A stretch of 64,000 nucleotides of DNA from an uncultured Fluviicola sp. (GCF_946478805.1 NZ_CAMLDC010000009.1:1-64000); one strand, 5' to 3'. Counted from the stretch's first letter, positions 49,918-60,744 are shown. Notes: generated from the sequence alone by a model not told the origin. Translations and numbers: made by a program.

Positions 49918-51192
49918 TCAGACCACATCAAATCCGATGTCCTTTCTAAAATACGCGTTATCGTAAGAAATTTTCTCAATGCTTGAATAAGAGCGTTCCA
50001 ATGCCGCTTCCAGGTTTCGTCCATAAGACGTCACAGCCAAAACACGACCTCCATCAGATAAGACTACCGGCCCATCGCTTGAAGTTCCTGCATGGAAAAC
50101 CAAACTGTCCGTTACACTGTTAATTCCGTTAATGACTTTTCCTTTTTCATAGGCATCCGGATAACCACCGGAAACCATCATTACGGTACAGGCGCTTCTT
50201 TCTTCAAATTGGATATCGCATTCGGATAGTGTGTTAGTGGCGACACCTTCCAACAAATCAATCAGATCCGATCTTAAACGGGGCATGACCACTTCTGTTT
50301 CAGGATCACCCATTCGGCAATTGTATTCGATCACATACGGTTCACCTTTCACATTGATGATTCCAAAGAAAATAAATCCTTTGTAGACAATTCCATCAGC
50401 TTTCAACCCCTTTACAGTTGGAATGATGATCTGATTCTCAATCTTGTCCATGAACGTTTTGTCACAGAAAGGAACCGGTGAAACAGCTCCCATTCCCCCG
50501 GTGTTCAAGCCGGTATCACCTTCGCCAATGCGTTTATAATCCTTTGCTTCCGGAAGTATCTTATACGAATCTCCGTCTGTCAAAACAAAAACGGAACATT
50601 CGATTCCTTTTAAAAATTGTTCGATAACCACTCGCGAGGATGCATCACCGAATTTTGCATCAGCAAGCATGCTTTTCAACTCATCCTTCGCCTCAGCCAA
50701 TGTTTCAGGAATCAAAACTCCCTTTCCTGCAGCCAATCCATCCGCTTTCAATACGTATGGGGCTTTCATTCCGTCCAGGAATTTATATCCCTGCTCCAAA
50801 GTGTCTTTGGTGAACGTAGCATACTTGGCAGTTGGAATATTGTGGCGCATCATAAATGCTTTTGCAAAATCCTTGCTTCCTTCCAGTTGTGCAGCCTCCT
50901 TGTTCGGCCCGATAACCGGAACGTTTTTCAATTGGGGATCTGCCAGGAAGAAATCATGGATTCCTTTCACCAACGGGTCTTCAGGACCAACGATGACCAT
51001 GTTAATATTTTCTGCAAGAACAAAGGTCTTGATTGCCGGAAAGTCTATTGCAGACATATCCACATTTGTTCCATGTAGTCGGGTTCCAGCATTCCCCGGA
51101 GCGATAAACAACTGCTCTAAATGGGAGCTTTGTGCAATTTTCCAAGCTATAGCATGCTCTCTTCCACCTGAACCCAACAATAATATGCGCAT
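49918..51192 (-). CDS. purD: Phosphoribosylamine-glycine ligase
   Basis: PurD, 424 residues, is an ATP-grasp ligase making GAR from phosphoribosylamine and glycine, the second step of purine synthesis. The N-domain starts MRILLLGSGGREHAIAWKI, 'VIVGPEDPLVKGI' follows, the ATP-grasp core has 'LKADGLAAGKGVLIP', and the signature 'EYNCRMGDPETEVVMPRL' is complete. It starts one base after the purQ stop, so purQ-purD are co-transcribed. Normal length for the family. Confidence 0.97.
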   Translation of the reverse strand: MRILLLGSGGREHAIAWKIAQSSHLEQLFIAPGNAGTRLHGTNVDMSAIDFPAIKTFVLAENINMVIVGPEDPLVKGIHDFFLADPQLKNVPVIGPNKEAAQLEGSKDFAKAFMMRHNIPTAKYATFTKDTLEQGYKFLDGMKAPYVLKADGLAAGKGVLIPETLAEAKDELKSMLADAKFGDASSRVVIEQFLKGIECSVFVLTDGDSYKILPEAKDYKRIGEGDTGLNTGGMGAVSPVPFCDKTFMDKIENQIIIPTVKGLKADGIVYKGFIFFGIINVKGEPYVIEYNCRMGDPETEVVMPRLRSDLIDLLEGVATNTLSECDIQFEERSACTVMMVSGGYPDAYEKGKVINGINSVTDSLVFHAGTSSDGPVVLSDGGRVLAVTSYGRNLEAALERSYSSIEKISYDNAYFRKDIGFDVV

Positions 51193-51193
51193 A

Positions 51194-51880
51194 TTAACAG
51201 AATTTCAATATTGATTCAAAGAAACGTTTTCCATCTTCATTTGCCAGAGCTCCGTCCGCAGCTCTTTCCGGATGTGGCATCATCCCAAATACGTTTCTTC
51301 CAGGGTTGCAAATTCCGGCGATGTGGTGCAGTGACCCGTTCGGATTACTTGCATCGGAAACTTGTGCTTCTTCATTCACATAATGAAATAATACCTGGTC
51401 ATTATCCAAAATGGATTTCATGGTATCTTCTGCAGCATAGAATCTTCCTTCTCCGTGTGCGATCGGAATCTTATATGCTTTTGTCGGATCCAATCCTTTC
51501 GTGATTGCACTGTTGGTTGTCGCCGGTTTCAAATACACATTCTTGCAAATGAACTTTTGATTGTTGTTGTGCAATAACGCCCCTTGTAATAACCCACTTT
51601 CCGTTAAGATCTGGAAACCATTACAAATACCCATCACGTAACCGCCTTTGTCAGCATGATTCATAATTTCACCCATAATCGGGGAAAGTTTTGCAATCGC
51701 ACCTGAACGCAGATAATCTCCATAAGAGAATCCACCCGGAAGTACTACAAAATCCACACCTTTTAAGCTGGTATCTTTATGCCATAAACGTTCTACTTGT
51801 TGGCCCATGATTGTTTCAAGGACATATACCATGTCTTCATCACAATTGGAACCCGGAAAGGTAACAACACCAAATTTCAT
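51194..51880 (-). CDS. purQ: FGAM synthase glutaminase subunit PurQ
   Basis: PurQ, 228 residues from the ATG at 51880 (MKFGVVTFPGSNCDEDM), is the class I glutamine amidotransferase part of FGAM synthase. The catalytic Cys86 lies in MGICNGFQIL, with His and Glu in 'MMPHPERA'. Nineteen upstream in-frame codons are outside the family and overlap its promoter. A stand-alone PurQ implies small PurL and PurS subunits encoded elsewhere. A perfect -7 box sits 45 nt upstream and a small stem (GACGG-GCTT-CCGTC) at 51895-51908 lies in the leader. Confidence 0.96.
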   Translation of the reverse strand: MKFGVVTFPGSNCDEDMVYVLETIMGQQVERLWHKDTSLKGVDFVVLPGGFSYGDYLRSGAIAKLSPIMGEIMNHADKGGYVMGICNGFQILTESGLLQGALLHNNNQKFICKNVYLKPATTNSAITKGLDPTKAYKIPIAHGEGRFYAAEDTMKSILDNDQVLFHYVNEEAQVSDASNPNGSLHHIAGICNPGRNVFGMMPHPERAADGALANEDGKRFFESILKFC

Positions 51881-51924
51881 TGATCTATTTTTGCGACGGA
51901 AGCCCGTCAATTCATGAATGGCAA

Positions 51925-51932
51925 CAAAGTTA
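51925..51932 (-). promoter_or_regulatory. -7 box of purQ-purD
   Basis: TAACTTTG on the minus strand is an exact TAnnTTTG match 45 nt before the purQ ATG, just after the DUF6427 stop. No TTTG at ideal spacing is visible. It suggests that purQD can be transcribed independently of the genes upstream. Confidence 0.45.
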
Positions 51933-51942
51933 GTCAATCTAG

Positions 51943-52917
51943 TCAGACAACCATGTATGAAATGAGGAAAAATTTAGCAACAGCTATAATTAGCGTGAGG
52001 TAAAAAAAGATACTTGCCACCTTTTGCCAGATCCGGTGAATAAAGGCAAAAGTGAAGAAGAAGCTCAAGGGGATGAAGAGCATACTCACCCATTCAGACT
52101 GTTGATAAATAATGATTTCCGTGACTCCTAAAAGCAGTGTCCCAACTAAAATCCAAACGAGGGCACGATTCAATTTTTTAAAGCGGATATTACTTACCCG
52201 CAACCGGATCTGAATTCCGATAATGCTCAATAAGAACAGAATCACTATGGTTGCTGTAGTTCCATAGAAAAATACATCTTCGTATTTAATAAGGGAGGAA
52301 TGACGCAGAATTCGTGTAGAAATCGTGTGTCCTGAAATCCACCAATAAGTCAGACCATTTCCTATCGGAATTAAAAATCCGATAATCATCAGGAGCCACT
52401 GTCTGAAACTGAATGGATGCAAGGCCCAGGCTGAAAACCAAAACGGGATGATCAATGCTGCACTAGGCGGAAGAAATGAAGCTGATAAACCAATGAAAAA
52501 GGCGCTATTGAATGCGGAAGTAAAGTTCGTCTCGTTGCTTTTCAATTGGAACAACAAACGCAAAGATTGAAGTAGGAACAGGTGACAGATCAACACGGCA
52601 TCCACTTGATAAAAAGAATGGGAAAAACTCATCAAGACAACATAGAACAAGGAAGGTCCGTAGTTATTCTTATCCAGGAATTCGTGCTGATTGAATAGAA
52701 AGTTCAACTGGATTGCATTGGCCATCACAATTGAAGAGGCAATAATGGACGTCCACCATGAGCTGAAAAGGGTTGTTTTTCCCCAAAGACCCAGATCAAC
52801 ATGCTCAATCAGGTTATGAAAATGGAATTGCGCATTCAGGAGTTGGAATCCGACAATAATTGGAACCAATAGTAACAAGACCAAGGGGCGATTACTCAAA
52901 AAAGGACGCAATATCAT
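51943..52917 (-). CDS. DUF6427-type membrane protein
   Basis: A 324-residue protein with about nine to ten membrane helices and short loops, starting MILRPFLSNRPLVLLLLVPI. The pattern 'FLPPSAALIIPFWFSAWALH', then 'PFSFRQWLLMIIGFLIP', agrees with my recollection of the Bacteroidota-specific DUF6427 family, often found beside purine or pyrimidine genes. No catalytic motif is visible; a transport or scaffold role is possible but unsupported. It lies between a GNAT gene (28 bp upstream) and purQ. Confidence 0.7.
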   Translation of the reverse strand: MILRPFLSNRPLVLLLLVPIIVGFQLLNAQFHFHNLIEHVDLGLWGKTTLFSSWWTSIIASSIVMANAIQLNFLFNQHEFLDKNNYGPSLFYVVLMSFSHSFYQVDAVLICHLFLLQSLRLLFQLKSNETNFTSAFNSAFFIGLSASFLPPSAALIIPFWFSAWALHPFSFRQWLLMIIGFLIPIGNGLTYWWISGHTISTRILRHSSLIKYEDVFFYGTTATIVILFLLSIIGIQIRLRVSNIRFKKLNRALVWILVGTLLLGVTEIIIYQQSEWVSMLFIPLSFFFTFAFIHRIWQKVASIFFYLTLIIAVAKFFLISYMVV

Positions 52918-52945
52918 GTGGCGAATTTAATTCTAAAATTTAGAA

Positions 52946-53389
52946 TCAAAAAAATAAACGGCCATTCACCCACTCCGGATCTAAAACGGCTTGGTGTTTT
53001 CTGTAAAACTCAATGGCAGGTTCATTCCAATCGAGGACTTGCCAATCCATCCGTTTTGCATCCCATTTTTTAGCGATTTCAACAACTTGCGTAAACAATC
53101 TGGAACCTATTCCACCTCTGCGAAAATCCGGTTTGACATAGAAATCTTCCAGGTAAAGGCATCTTCCTTTCCAAGTGGAATAGGATTGATAATACAGCGC
53201 GAATCCAACAACTTCCTGTGTATCACTTTCCACTACCAAAGCTTCGCATACGCGGTCAACAAATAAATCAACCCGTAATTTTTCAACTGTGTTTGTAACC
53301 TCATTTGGTGCTTTTTCATAAAGTGCCAATTCAGAAATCAACCCATGAATCGCTTCTTCGTCCCCTATTTTCGCCGCACGGATGTTCAT
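52946..53389 (-). CDS. GNAT-family N-acetyltransferase
   Basis: A 147-residue GNAT enzyme. The acetyl-CoA loop is 'VKPDFRRGGIGSRLFTQVVE' (R-x-x-G-x-G), preceded by 'GRCLYLEDFYV', which together resemble diamine/spermidine acetyltransferase-like GNATs (SSAT group: 'YLEDLYV..YRGKGIG'). 'WNEPAIEFYRKHQA' is the C-terminal core. It acetylates an unidentified amine. It starts one base before the sprA stop region on the same strand, so it is probably expressed with sprA. Confidence 0.9.
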   Translation of the reverse strand: MNIRAAKIGDEEAIHGLISELALYEKAPNEVTNTVEKLRVDLFVDRVCEALVVESDTQEVVGFALYYQSYSTWKGRCLYLEDFYVKPDFRRGGIGSRLFTQVVEIAKKWDAKRMDWQVLDWNEPAIEFYRKHQAVLDPEWVNGRLFF

Positions 53390-53390
53390 T

Positions 53391-56300
53391 TTACAAACCT
53401 CCCAGGTTAAAGCGGAATCGAATCCCCGTACTCATATTCCCCGTTGGGTAAGATGTTGCGATTTTAGGATTCGTTATTACCTGGTCGTAATAGAACTGAA
53501 CCATCAGATTCGCCCCGATGTTGTAATCTATCGATGACTTGATTGAAATCACTTTCTGTCCTGCTGTTGCCTGTTCCGTGGATTCTACAATCTTACGGAT
53601 CACTGTCAGGTTATCGCGGAATGTAAAGTCAAAGCGGATGTTCAATGGATTCTCAGGTTTGTTCTTCCCGATTTTGAATGGCAATCTAACCTTCGGGAAT
53701 TTATAACCCGCACCGATAACTATCTCATTTCCTAACACTTCAGTAACCTGGTTATTGTTCAATGAAAGCGTAGACGAACGGTCTTTCTTGATTTCAAACT
53801 TCGTGATCAATCCTTGTTTCTTGATGTTCCATGTTGCGTCGAAACCGATCAACGGAGAGAAACGCTCTGAAATCGTAACCGTTTGAATATTTCTTCCGGC
53901 AATGAAATTGTTGTTCAAATCACGTGCTGTTGCTGCGCCGTTCTGGTCGAATGTTGCATTCAGGTTTGACTGAACTTGTCCTAATGTCACTGTAGAAGAA
54001 TAAGCGTGGCGAATGACAAAGTTTTTCGTCAACTTCTTCATTTTTTCAAATTTCGCCAAGCCATTGTAATTCACTGTCCAGTTCGGTAAAGGCATCGAGT
54101 TGAATGGATTGACAGAACGCTTGTTCACTTTTCCATTCGTATAGGATGACAGGAAAGCACCAATCACAACCTCTTGCTGGGAAATATTATATCCATCGCG
54201 ATAACCACCTGTTGTTCCTGAAGAATTTGCATTCCCATTGGCCAACAGTTCGGAAACCTGCTTGGTTGTCTCTCTCATCTGCTTGAAGTTCGCAGATTCA
54301 TAACCGGATGATAATTTCTCAAACGCACTTCCGATGGAAATCGTAGAGTATGAAAGCGTGGCTGTCTGGAAACGGCTTTGCGACTCAAACTGCTGCGAAA
54401 GGTCATTGTATCTGAAGAAGTCATTGGTATTCTCAGACATTGTCCGGTTCATCGACAAATCGATGGTAAAGTCCTTCATCGGTTCAAGCGTTGCACGACC
54501 GGTGAAAGTTTGATTGTGCGTCAGTGAGTGTTGACGGTTCAACGCCGGATTATCCACTAGCCAATTCCTGTCTGCTGCTGTCTGAGCAAAATTATACCCG
54601 TTTTCTTTCCCTGTAACAGAATATGACTGTTGACCGAAAATGAAACCGGCCATCCCGGAACTGAACGCAGGATTAAATCCTAGCATACGTGCTTGCTGGT
54701 TGTATCCGGGCAATAATGTTCCATCTGTTTGATTATACGTTGCAGATACATTTCGCACACTCATCAATAAACGAGCACCAAAACCTACAACCGGATTTAC
54801 CTTATTTTCCTTTTTACGCTTTTGCTGGCGTTCATGTTTGCGTTTCTTGCGTTCCCATTGGCGACGTTCCTTTTTGGTCATTTCTTCCAATGGTTTCGGT
54901 GGTTTTAATTCCTCAACAGGTTCCTTGCCCTTATCTTCCGGTTTTGCATTTTCATCTGCGCCACCTGCTTTTTGTCGGGTTAAAGTTCGTGGAGCTCCAT
55001 TACCACCGGTATTCACCTTCTTAAAGAATGGAATCTTATTATATAAATTGGTCATGTTTGCCTGAAGCGTTGCATTGACCGTTCTGCTATTCTGAACAAT
55101 ATTCCCGTAATTTTCCTGCCCTAAAGGTGAACGCTGCCAGTTATACGTTCCTGTGTACTTCGTATTACCTGTCAACCAATCCAGAGCCGGAATCAGGTTG
55201 AACGGCACGTTGTATGAGAAAGTATAATCATGGGTGTAATCCATGGTTTTTCCAAATGTACCCAACTGTTTGCGGATCGTATCTTTAAATTGGCGATACA
55301 AGGTGTCGTTTCCTCTACGATTCACTTCTCCATCCTGCTCATCGAAAATTGCACGGTTGTTTGCATTGAATGTGAGTTTCAGATTCTTAGTCAGATCCCA
55401 ACCTAAACGATAGCCTCTATTCCATTGGAAATTCTTGACATAAACCGGTTTATACTGGAATGCGCTCGCAGAGGTGTCAATCGTATTGCGGATTTGACGC
55501 TCGTTGTAATTTCGTTGGATATCATTTGTAAATCCAAGTGTTTTTGGCAAATACCCGATACTGGTTTCTTTCAACAATCCCCACCATTTGGACTTTTGCA
55601 TGAACTTGGTCTTCTTGAACGGTTCAAATGGTTTGTTGTCAAATGAATAAGCATAAGCCAAGCTCCCTTTCCATTGTTTTGTCCGGTCGTAATTGGTATT
55701 GAAATCACGGTGAAGATTTTCACTGTACCCATATCCGAGAGTCCAATTAGAAACATCATAAAAATGTGCTGTTTTGCCTGCTCCGCGTTCTTTACGCACA
55801 CCTTGGAAGTTATACGATTTGCGTTCCGTATAATCCTGGGCAATTTTTGCGACACTTCTTCGTTGTCCTGCCTCGTAAGAACTCAATTTGATATCCGGGT
55901 TGAACGGATCATATTCCGGATTGATGATTCCCAGTGAATAGCCATAGAAGAATGGCACAGAGAGTTTGATTCTATTTCCAAGGAATTGACCCAATTGCAT
56001 GTTTGTTTGGAAGTCCATCCCGATCTTTTGATTCCGTTGTCTTTCCTGAACACGTGAATCAACTGCTCCCCAATTGATCCCCGAGTAATTTCCTGATAAA
56101 GAGAAACTACCGAAATCAGCTGCCTGAACTGTCATTTGAGCAATTGCAGCGGAACCTCCATCATCCACGAAATCCGTTAAACGCAACTCGTTGACCCAAA
56201 CCTGGACACACTTGGCAAGTCCATCATCCGACCAGGGAGACGGTTGATTTTTACCCGGATTCCGAACTCCAATCATGATGGTTTTGATCCCTTGTAAGTT

Positions 56301-59300
56301 CGGACTTCCTTTTACTTTTATTCGGCGATCTCCATTTTGCGGATCTGTAATGACATACTCCACATTCGCCGCAACTCCCCCACCTGCAAGTAAACTATTT
56401 CTACGTTTTTTCAAATCCAACAGGTCTTGGAATATAATTTCCATGTTGTTGGATTCCGGCCAAACATCATCTGCATTATTCGTACCCCAAGCCGTCAAAT
56501 TCAGTGGAAGTTCGTATTCGTAATAGTTGTCAACGAAATCTGTTCCTAAACGAACAAATAAGGTCACGTCTTTGTCGTGCAACGAATTCGCAGTAACTTC
56601 TTCGGCGTGAACATACATTTTCAACTTCTTGTAAGTACGAACGTCAAACTGAACATTCTTATAAGCTGCTCTTGCGTCGCCATCCTGCAAATTACACACG
56701 TCCAAGGTCAAAGATTGCTCATTCATCTGGCGTTGTTGTGGCTGAGACGGGTCAATTTCACGTTGAATTCCCGGTGGAATCTGGTATCCGATCGGAATTT
56801 TTTCATTGTTTTCCTCAAAGTTCAATGCTCCGATATTGAATGTCGTAAGGTTCGGATCGACCTGGATAATTTCACCCGGTTGCATCAAATCCAATAAGTA
56901 TTTTCTCCACTCTCCACGAACCAATTCCAATTTGGCGAAACGAACGATCACTTCTTCGTCAAACCCTTTCATGAACATCCGGAAGAAACGGATCGATCTG
57001 AAATCGCGAATCCCATTAATAATTTTCTCCGGTTCTTTGATTGGAACCTTGAACTGATACCATTTTTCCGTTTTGGTGGAATTTTTTGGTGAATAAGTAA
57101 CAACACTCGTAATGTGATTTTTACCTACAACCATATCAGAAGGTCGCAAACTTACTTTATATTGAAAATATGCTTCAGACTCAGATAAGTTATTATCCTG
57201 GTTGATATCTTCCAGGTCCGGCGTATTTCTCGCCTGCGTCGGGTAACCTCCCCCGGAAGGATTCATTGCGCTGGACATTTCCGTAGTAGCAGAGTTTCCT
57301 TCCATCCCGTTATACTTTTTATAACGCTGAAGAATATTCAATTGCTCCTGGTCATAGATATCGTCCCTGTAGAAGTTATAATCATCCGTTGAAGGGTCGG
57401 CAATCATTTTGGCTTTCACCTCGGGATCCAATGAGGAGTTTTGAACCCAGTTCACATATCCTGAGTAGGATGTAACCTCTTCCGTTGATTTGTATCCATC
57501 GATTCCGACATCCTGGTTGACTCTTGAACTCGGATCATTGTCAAATGCATTTACAACAACTTGCTGAGTGGATACTTTCGCCCAAGGAGTGATTACAACC
57601 GGGTAATTCGCACCTGCATACGGTGGAATTCCATTTTCGAAACTTTTTCTGGAATCCGCCAATACGTCTTCTGAAACGTTTCCTAAGTTGAAATATAAAT
57701 CCCCACCCGTCAAATTCGGTGTTGCCGTCATCGCGTCCTCGTTGAAAGGATCCAAAATCCAAAATTGGATGTATTCCACGTTTGCCTGTTCAAAATCATT
57801 GGTGGTCAATGAACGCATGATTCCTCCCCAACGATCTTCCGGATTCGAAAAGGTACCGTCCGGGTTAATATTAGTAGCGGTTGTATCGTAATTGTACATT
57901 CCACGCTCTTTCGGATAATACCCCAATTCCAAAATCTGGATGGTCGGAATAGCTCCGTAAGTAAGCTGCTGGTTCGGGAAAACATCTATCTGGGAAACCT
58001 GGCGCATACGACTGTCGTATAGCTGCGCAGGATCATCCTTGATGTGCTGAGGTGTTAAGTTATTGGACTGATAGAAAAGCGGGTCGATCAGGTACCACGC
58101 AATCTTGGACCTTTTGAACCCGTTACTCCAGCTTTTGGAGGAACCTTCGGGGAACAGATCGGTCTGGCCCTGCGGAGTGGAAGCAAGGCGCCATGCACTT
58201 TGCGTTCTCAGGTCAATGGTACTCTGGCTACCTTCAAAGTCATCTACGTATGAAATTCCAGATTTTGAAATCGCTTTGGGAGTTCCCGGAATCAAGTGGG
58301 CAAATTCACCCTTGAAAGTCATGAAGGATTTCTCCTTTGTGGAAAGCACCGGCAATAAATCAATAAACTTGGTCAGGAATGGCAGTTCTGTTCTATAATT
58401 AATGTCAAAACCGATCACATTGTTCTTGTATGGCTCACTTCCAAAATCCACTTTTTGGGTTACCGGACGCTCCATCATCCTCAACCAGGTGGCCCCGATA
58501 TTGAAGTCCTTACTGAACCGGTAATTGAGATGGGTTCCGACCATCGATTTGGATTGAAAACCAAAGACTGAGTTGCTTTCGATTGAAATCTTGATTGGCG
58601 TGTTCGATTCCAAAACACCTGTGTTCAGGATTTTTACACGTCCCAAGTTATAATCTACCGTATAATCAGTTCCTTCCACCATCGGGATTCCACCCGCAGT
58701 AACTTTCACAGCTCCTTCCGGAACGTTCAGTGCGTTTAGTGAAATGTCTGATGTAACAGAGGATTGGTATTCTCCCTTAAATGTGAACCGGTTTTTACTC
58801 GGAACCTGTTGTGCCGCTGTTTTTGTCGAATCATACAGCTCCGTATAAGCAATTGTGTTAGCAATTGTTTCGGGCATTCCGTTCACCATCAGCTTTTGTT
58901 TCAGGATATGACCGAAAGGTTCCGTAGTTGAGAACATCACCCGCCCGTTCTTGGTATTGATCGTACCACCGGTTTCTGCCTTTTGACCATTGTACACGAT
59001 CGGTACAAAGTCGAATAATCCATCCGAAAACTGTTGATTATTGACATTCAAGCGGTCCATTTCGACCAGGGTGATGATTTGTTTGTCATTCAATCCTGAA
59101 TAGGGTAAAATTGGAGCCAGGACAGATGTTTCCGGGTTGTTGTAAAAAATATTCAACTTGAATCCCGTCTGATCCACCTGGTAAGCACCGATTGAATAGA
59201 CGTTTTTCATCATCAAGTCCCAAATCCTCAAGGTCGGATTCGTAATTGTCGGTTTCAACAACTTCAAGATCAAAGCGTTCTGACCAGCAACACCATCAGT

Positions 59301-60704
59301 AGAGAATTCACCCACTTGCATGGTTTGACCTCTATAAGTGTACTCGTAAGCTACAGCCAACACCTCATCATTGTTTAAAGGCTGGCTCAGGGAAATGAAT
59401 CCCAATAATGCATTATAGGTATATTCCGATTCACTCAGTTTTCTCGCATTTTCTACTTTTTCATATTCAACCGCTTGCTGGAACGGTCCGGGAGCAGAAG
59501 TCTGGGATGACAATTCCGCAACAGCACCGTTGAATCCGCGAATAGCCTGATTCCCTGTAACGTAGGTATACAAATTATTTGATGAGTTGCTCGGCAACGG
59601 AGATCCTGGTACGACAACCGGACCCGGTCCCGGGGTGGCACCCACCAGGTTCTGTGTTTGAGATTCACCTAAATCCGAGAATGCCAAAATGTTTCTCGAG
59701 TTTTCCGTATTGTTTATTTTATTGGTTACCCAAACCTCCATTCTCGTCACATATGTTTCGGAAGCCACATTCGGCATTTGAGACATTGCAGCGTCGTATT
59801 GGTCATGGAAAAATAAATTCAGGAAATAGTGACGATTCGCTTCGTAATTATCCGCTGTGACCTCGAAAGGTTGAACTTGCGCTTTCCCCGTGATATTGAT
59901 TTCTGTTCTCTTCCCTTTGGAAGAAGCCCCGATCGCATCAACAGTCAAATCTCCGAAACGCAATTTTGCATAGGCCCCAAATAGAGTTTGTGATCCAGGA
60001 ATCAATGCTCCGAAAGAAGGAAAACTGACATTTCCCAATTCGATTCGCTGAATGATCTGATCTTCATCCCCCGAATAACCCAATTTCGTAACATTGTCAA
60101 AATCAAATGCCGCCTGCGTATTGTAACTTGCACTTAATTTCAGTTTTGTCCCGATTTGTCCAACCAAGTTCATCTGAATTTGTTGCTGGAAATCGAAACG
60201 GGTGATTTTTCGCTGTTTTACAGGTAAAATCGGATTGTCATAACGTGATGTATTCACACCGAATGCCAACTCGATCGATCCCTGTGGACGAATCGTGATT
60301 TCATCAGAGCCGAAAAAACTGGTAAATACTTTGGACGGGATCTTGATTGGAAACTCAAGTGCTCTGTCTTCTTCTGTTTGCTGATCGATCTTATCTTTCC
60401 AATTTTCCTTCAATGATTTTTGACGCTCGTATTCCAAATACTCTTCCAGCGTCATCATAGATGGATTTCGATAATTCATATTGGTGTTCCCCATCGTTTC
60501 CGAAAAGATGTACTTCCCGGTAACCGGATCAAAAACGATTGTTTTCTTTACACCGGTAGGATCACCCAAATCAAATGTTTGCGGATTATTTTGAGTAGGA
60601 TCCAACGGATTGTTAATAGGAAATGGCAATGTTGTATCCGGTGGACTTTGCCCCCAGAATACAAGCGATACAAAACAGAAAACAACCGTCGAAAACAGTT
60701 GCAT
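53391..60704 (-). CDS. sprA: T9SS outer-membrane translocon SprA
   Basis: SprA (Sov in Porphyromonas), 2437 residues from the ATG at 60704 (MQLFSTVVFCFVSLVFWGQS, signal peptide); a TTG further upstream would add 12 polar codons. This is the giant 36-strand outer membrane barrel through which T9SS cargo leaves the cell. N-terminal 'PVTGKYIFSETMGNTNMNYR' and 'RNPSMMTLEEYLEYERQ' are diagnostic. The interior includes the conserved 'VKRISFMTFKGEFAHLIPG'-like region ('TFKGEFAHLIPGTPKAIS', then 'YVDDFEGSQSTIDLR') and the C-terminus ends 'STGIRFRFNLGGL', a barrel-closing strand. A Lys/Arg-rich insert lies near residue 1960 (KKERRQWERKKRKHERQQKR). It belongs to maeB-ruvA-sprA, a gene order I recall from other Bacteroidota. 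Confidence 0.97.
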   Translation of the reverse strand: MQLFSTVVFCFVSLVFWGQSPPDTTLPFPINNPLDPTQNNPQTFDLGDPTGVKKTIVFDPVTGKYIFSETMGNTNMNYRNPSMMTLEEYLEYERQKSLKENWKDKIDQQTEEDRALEFPIKIPSKVFTSFFGSDEITIRPQGSIELAFGVNTSRYDNPILPVKQRKITRFDFQQQIQMNLVGQIGTKLKLSASYNTQAAFDFDNVTKLGYSGDEDQIIQRIELGNVSFPSFGALIPGSQTLFGAYAKLRFGDLTVDAIGASSKGKRTEINITGKAQVQPFEVTADNYEANRHYFLNLFFHDQYDAAMSQMPNVASETYVTRMEVWVTNKINNTENSRNILAFSDLGESQTQNLVGATPGPGPVVVPGSPLPSNSSNNLYTYVTGNQAIRGFNGAVAELSSQTSAPGPFQQAVEYEKVENARKLSESEYTYNALLGFISLSQPLNNDEVLAVAYEYTYRGQTMQVGEFSTDGVAGQNALILKLLKPTITNPTLRIWDLMMKNVYSIGAYQVDQTGFKLNIFYNNPETSVLAPILPYSGLNDKQIITLVEMDRLNVNNQQFSDGLFDFVPIVYNGQKAETGGTINTKNGRVMFSTTEPFGHILKQKLMVNGMPETIANTIAYTELYDSTKTAAQQVPSKNRFTFKGEYQSSVTSDISLNALNVPEGAVKVTAGGIPMVEGTDYTVDYNLGRVKILNTGVLESNTPIKISIESNSVFGFQSKSMVGTHLNYRFSKDFNIGATWLRMMERPVTQKVDFGSEPYKNNVIGFDINYRTELPFLTKFIDLLPVLSTKEKSFMTFKGEFAHLIPGTPKAISKSGISYVDDFEGSQSTIDLRTQSAWRLASTPQGQTDLFPEGSSKSWSNGFKRSKIAWYLIDPLFYQSNNLTPQHIKDDPAQLYDSRMRQVSQIDVFPNQQLTYGAIPTIQILELGYYPKERGMYNYDTTATNINPDGTFSNPEDRWGGIMRSLTTNDFEQANVEYIQFWILDPFNEDAMTATPNLTGGDLYFNLGNVSEDVLADSRKSFENGIPPYAGANYPVVITPWAKVSTQQVVVNAFDNDPSSRVNQDVGIDGYKSTEEVTSYSGYVNWVQNSSLDPEVKAKMIADPSTDDYNFYRDDIYDQEQLNILQRYKKYNGMEGNSATTEMSSAMNPSGGGYPTQARNTPDLEDINQDNNLSESEAYFQYKVSLRPSDMVVGKNHITSVVTYSPKNSTKTEKWYQFKVPIKEPEKIINGIRDFRSIRFFRMFMKGFDEEVIVRFAKLELVRGEWRKYLLDLMQPGEIIQVDPNLTTFNIGALNFEENNEKIPIGYQIPPGIQREIDPSQPQQRQMNEQSLTLDVCNLQDGDARAAYKNVQFDVRTYKKLKMYVHAEEVTANSLHDKDVTLFVRLGTDFVDNYYEYELPLNLTAWGTNNADDVWPESNNMEIIFQDLLDLKKRRNSLLAGGGVAANVEYVITDPQNGDRRIKVKGSPNLQGIKTIMIGVRNPGKNQPSPWSDDGLAKCVQVWVNELRLTDFVDDGGSAAIAQMTVQAADFGSFSLSGNYSGINWGAVDSRVQERQRNQKIGMDFQTNMQLGQFLGNRIKLSVPFFYGYSLGIINPEYDPFNPDIKLSSYEAGQRRSVAKIAQDYTERKSYNFQGVRKERGAGKTAHFYDVSNWTLGYGYSENLHRDFNTNYDRTKQWKGSLAYAYSFDNKPFEPFKKTKFMQKSKWWGLLKETSIGYLPKTLGFTNDIQRNYNERQIRNTIDTSASAFQYKPVYVKNFQWNRGYRLGWDLTKNLKLTFNANNRAIFDEQDGEVNRRGNDTLYRQFKDTIRKQLGTFGKTMDYTHDYTFSYNVPFNLIPALDWLTGNTKYTGTYNWQRSPLGQENYGNIVQNSRTVNATLQANMTNLYNKIPFFKKVNTGGNGAPRTLTRQKAGGADENAKPEDKGKEPVEELKPPKPLEEMTKKERRQWERKKRKHERQQKRKKENKVNPVVGFGARLLMSVRNVSATYNQTDGTLLPGYNQQARMLGFNPAFSSGMAGFIFGQQSYSVTGKENGYNFAQTAADRNWLVDNPALNRQHSLTHNQTFTGRATLEPMKDFTIDLSMNRTMSENTNDFFRYNDLSQQFESQSRFQTATLSYSTISIGSAFEKLSSGYESANFKQMRETTKQVSELLANGNANSSGTTGGYRDGYNISQQEVVIGAFLSSYTNGKVNKRSVNPFNSMPLPNWTVNYNGLAKFEKMKKLTKNFVIRHAYSSTVTLGQVQSNLNATFDQNGAATARDLNNNFIAGRNIQTVTISERFSPLIGFDATWNIKKQGLITKFEIKKDRSSTLSLNNNQVTEVLGNEIVIGAGYKFPKVRLPFKIGKNKPENPLNIRFDFTFRDNLTVIRKIVESTEQATAGQKVISIKSSIDYNIGANLMVQFYYDQVITNPKIATSYPTGNMSTGIRFRFNLGGL

Positions 60705-60744
60705 CACTCTTGTGTAGTTAGCGTTCAAAATTTTTTCCAAGTGT

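Noticed and set aside
60705..60740. TTG start giving a longer SprA
   Set aside because: It would place 12 polar codons before a clear signal peptide that begins at the ATG at 60704.
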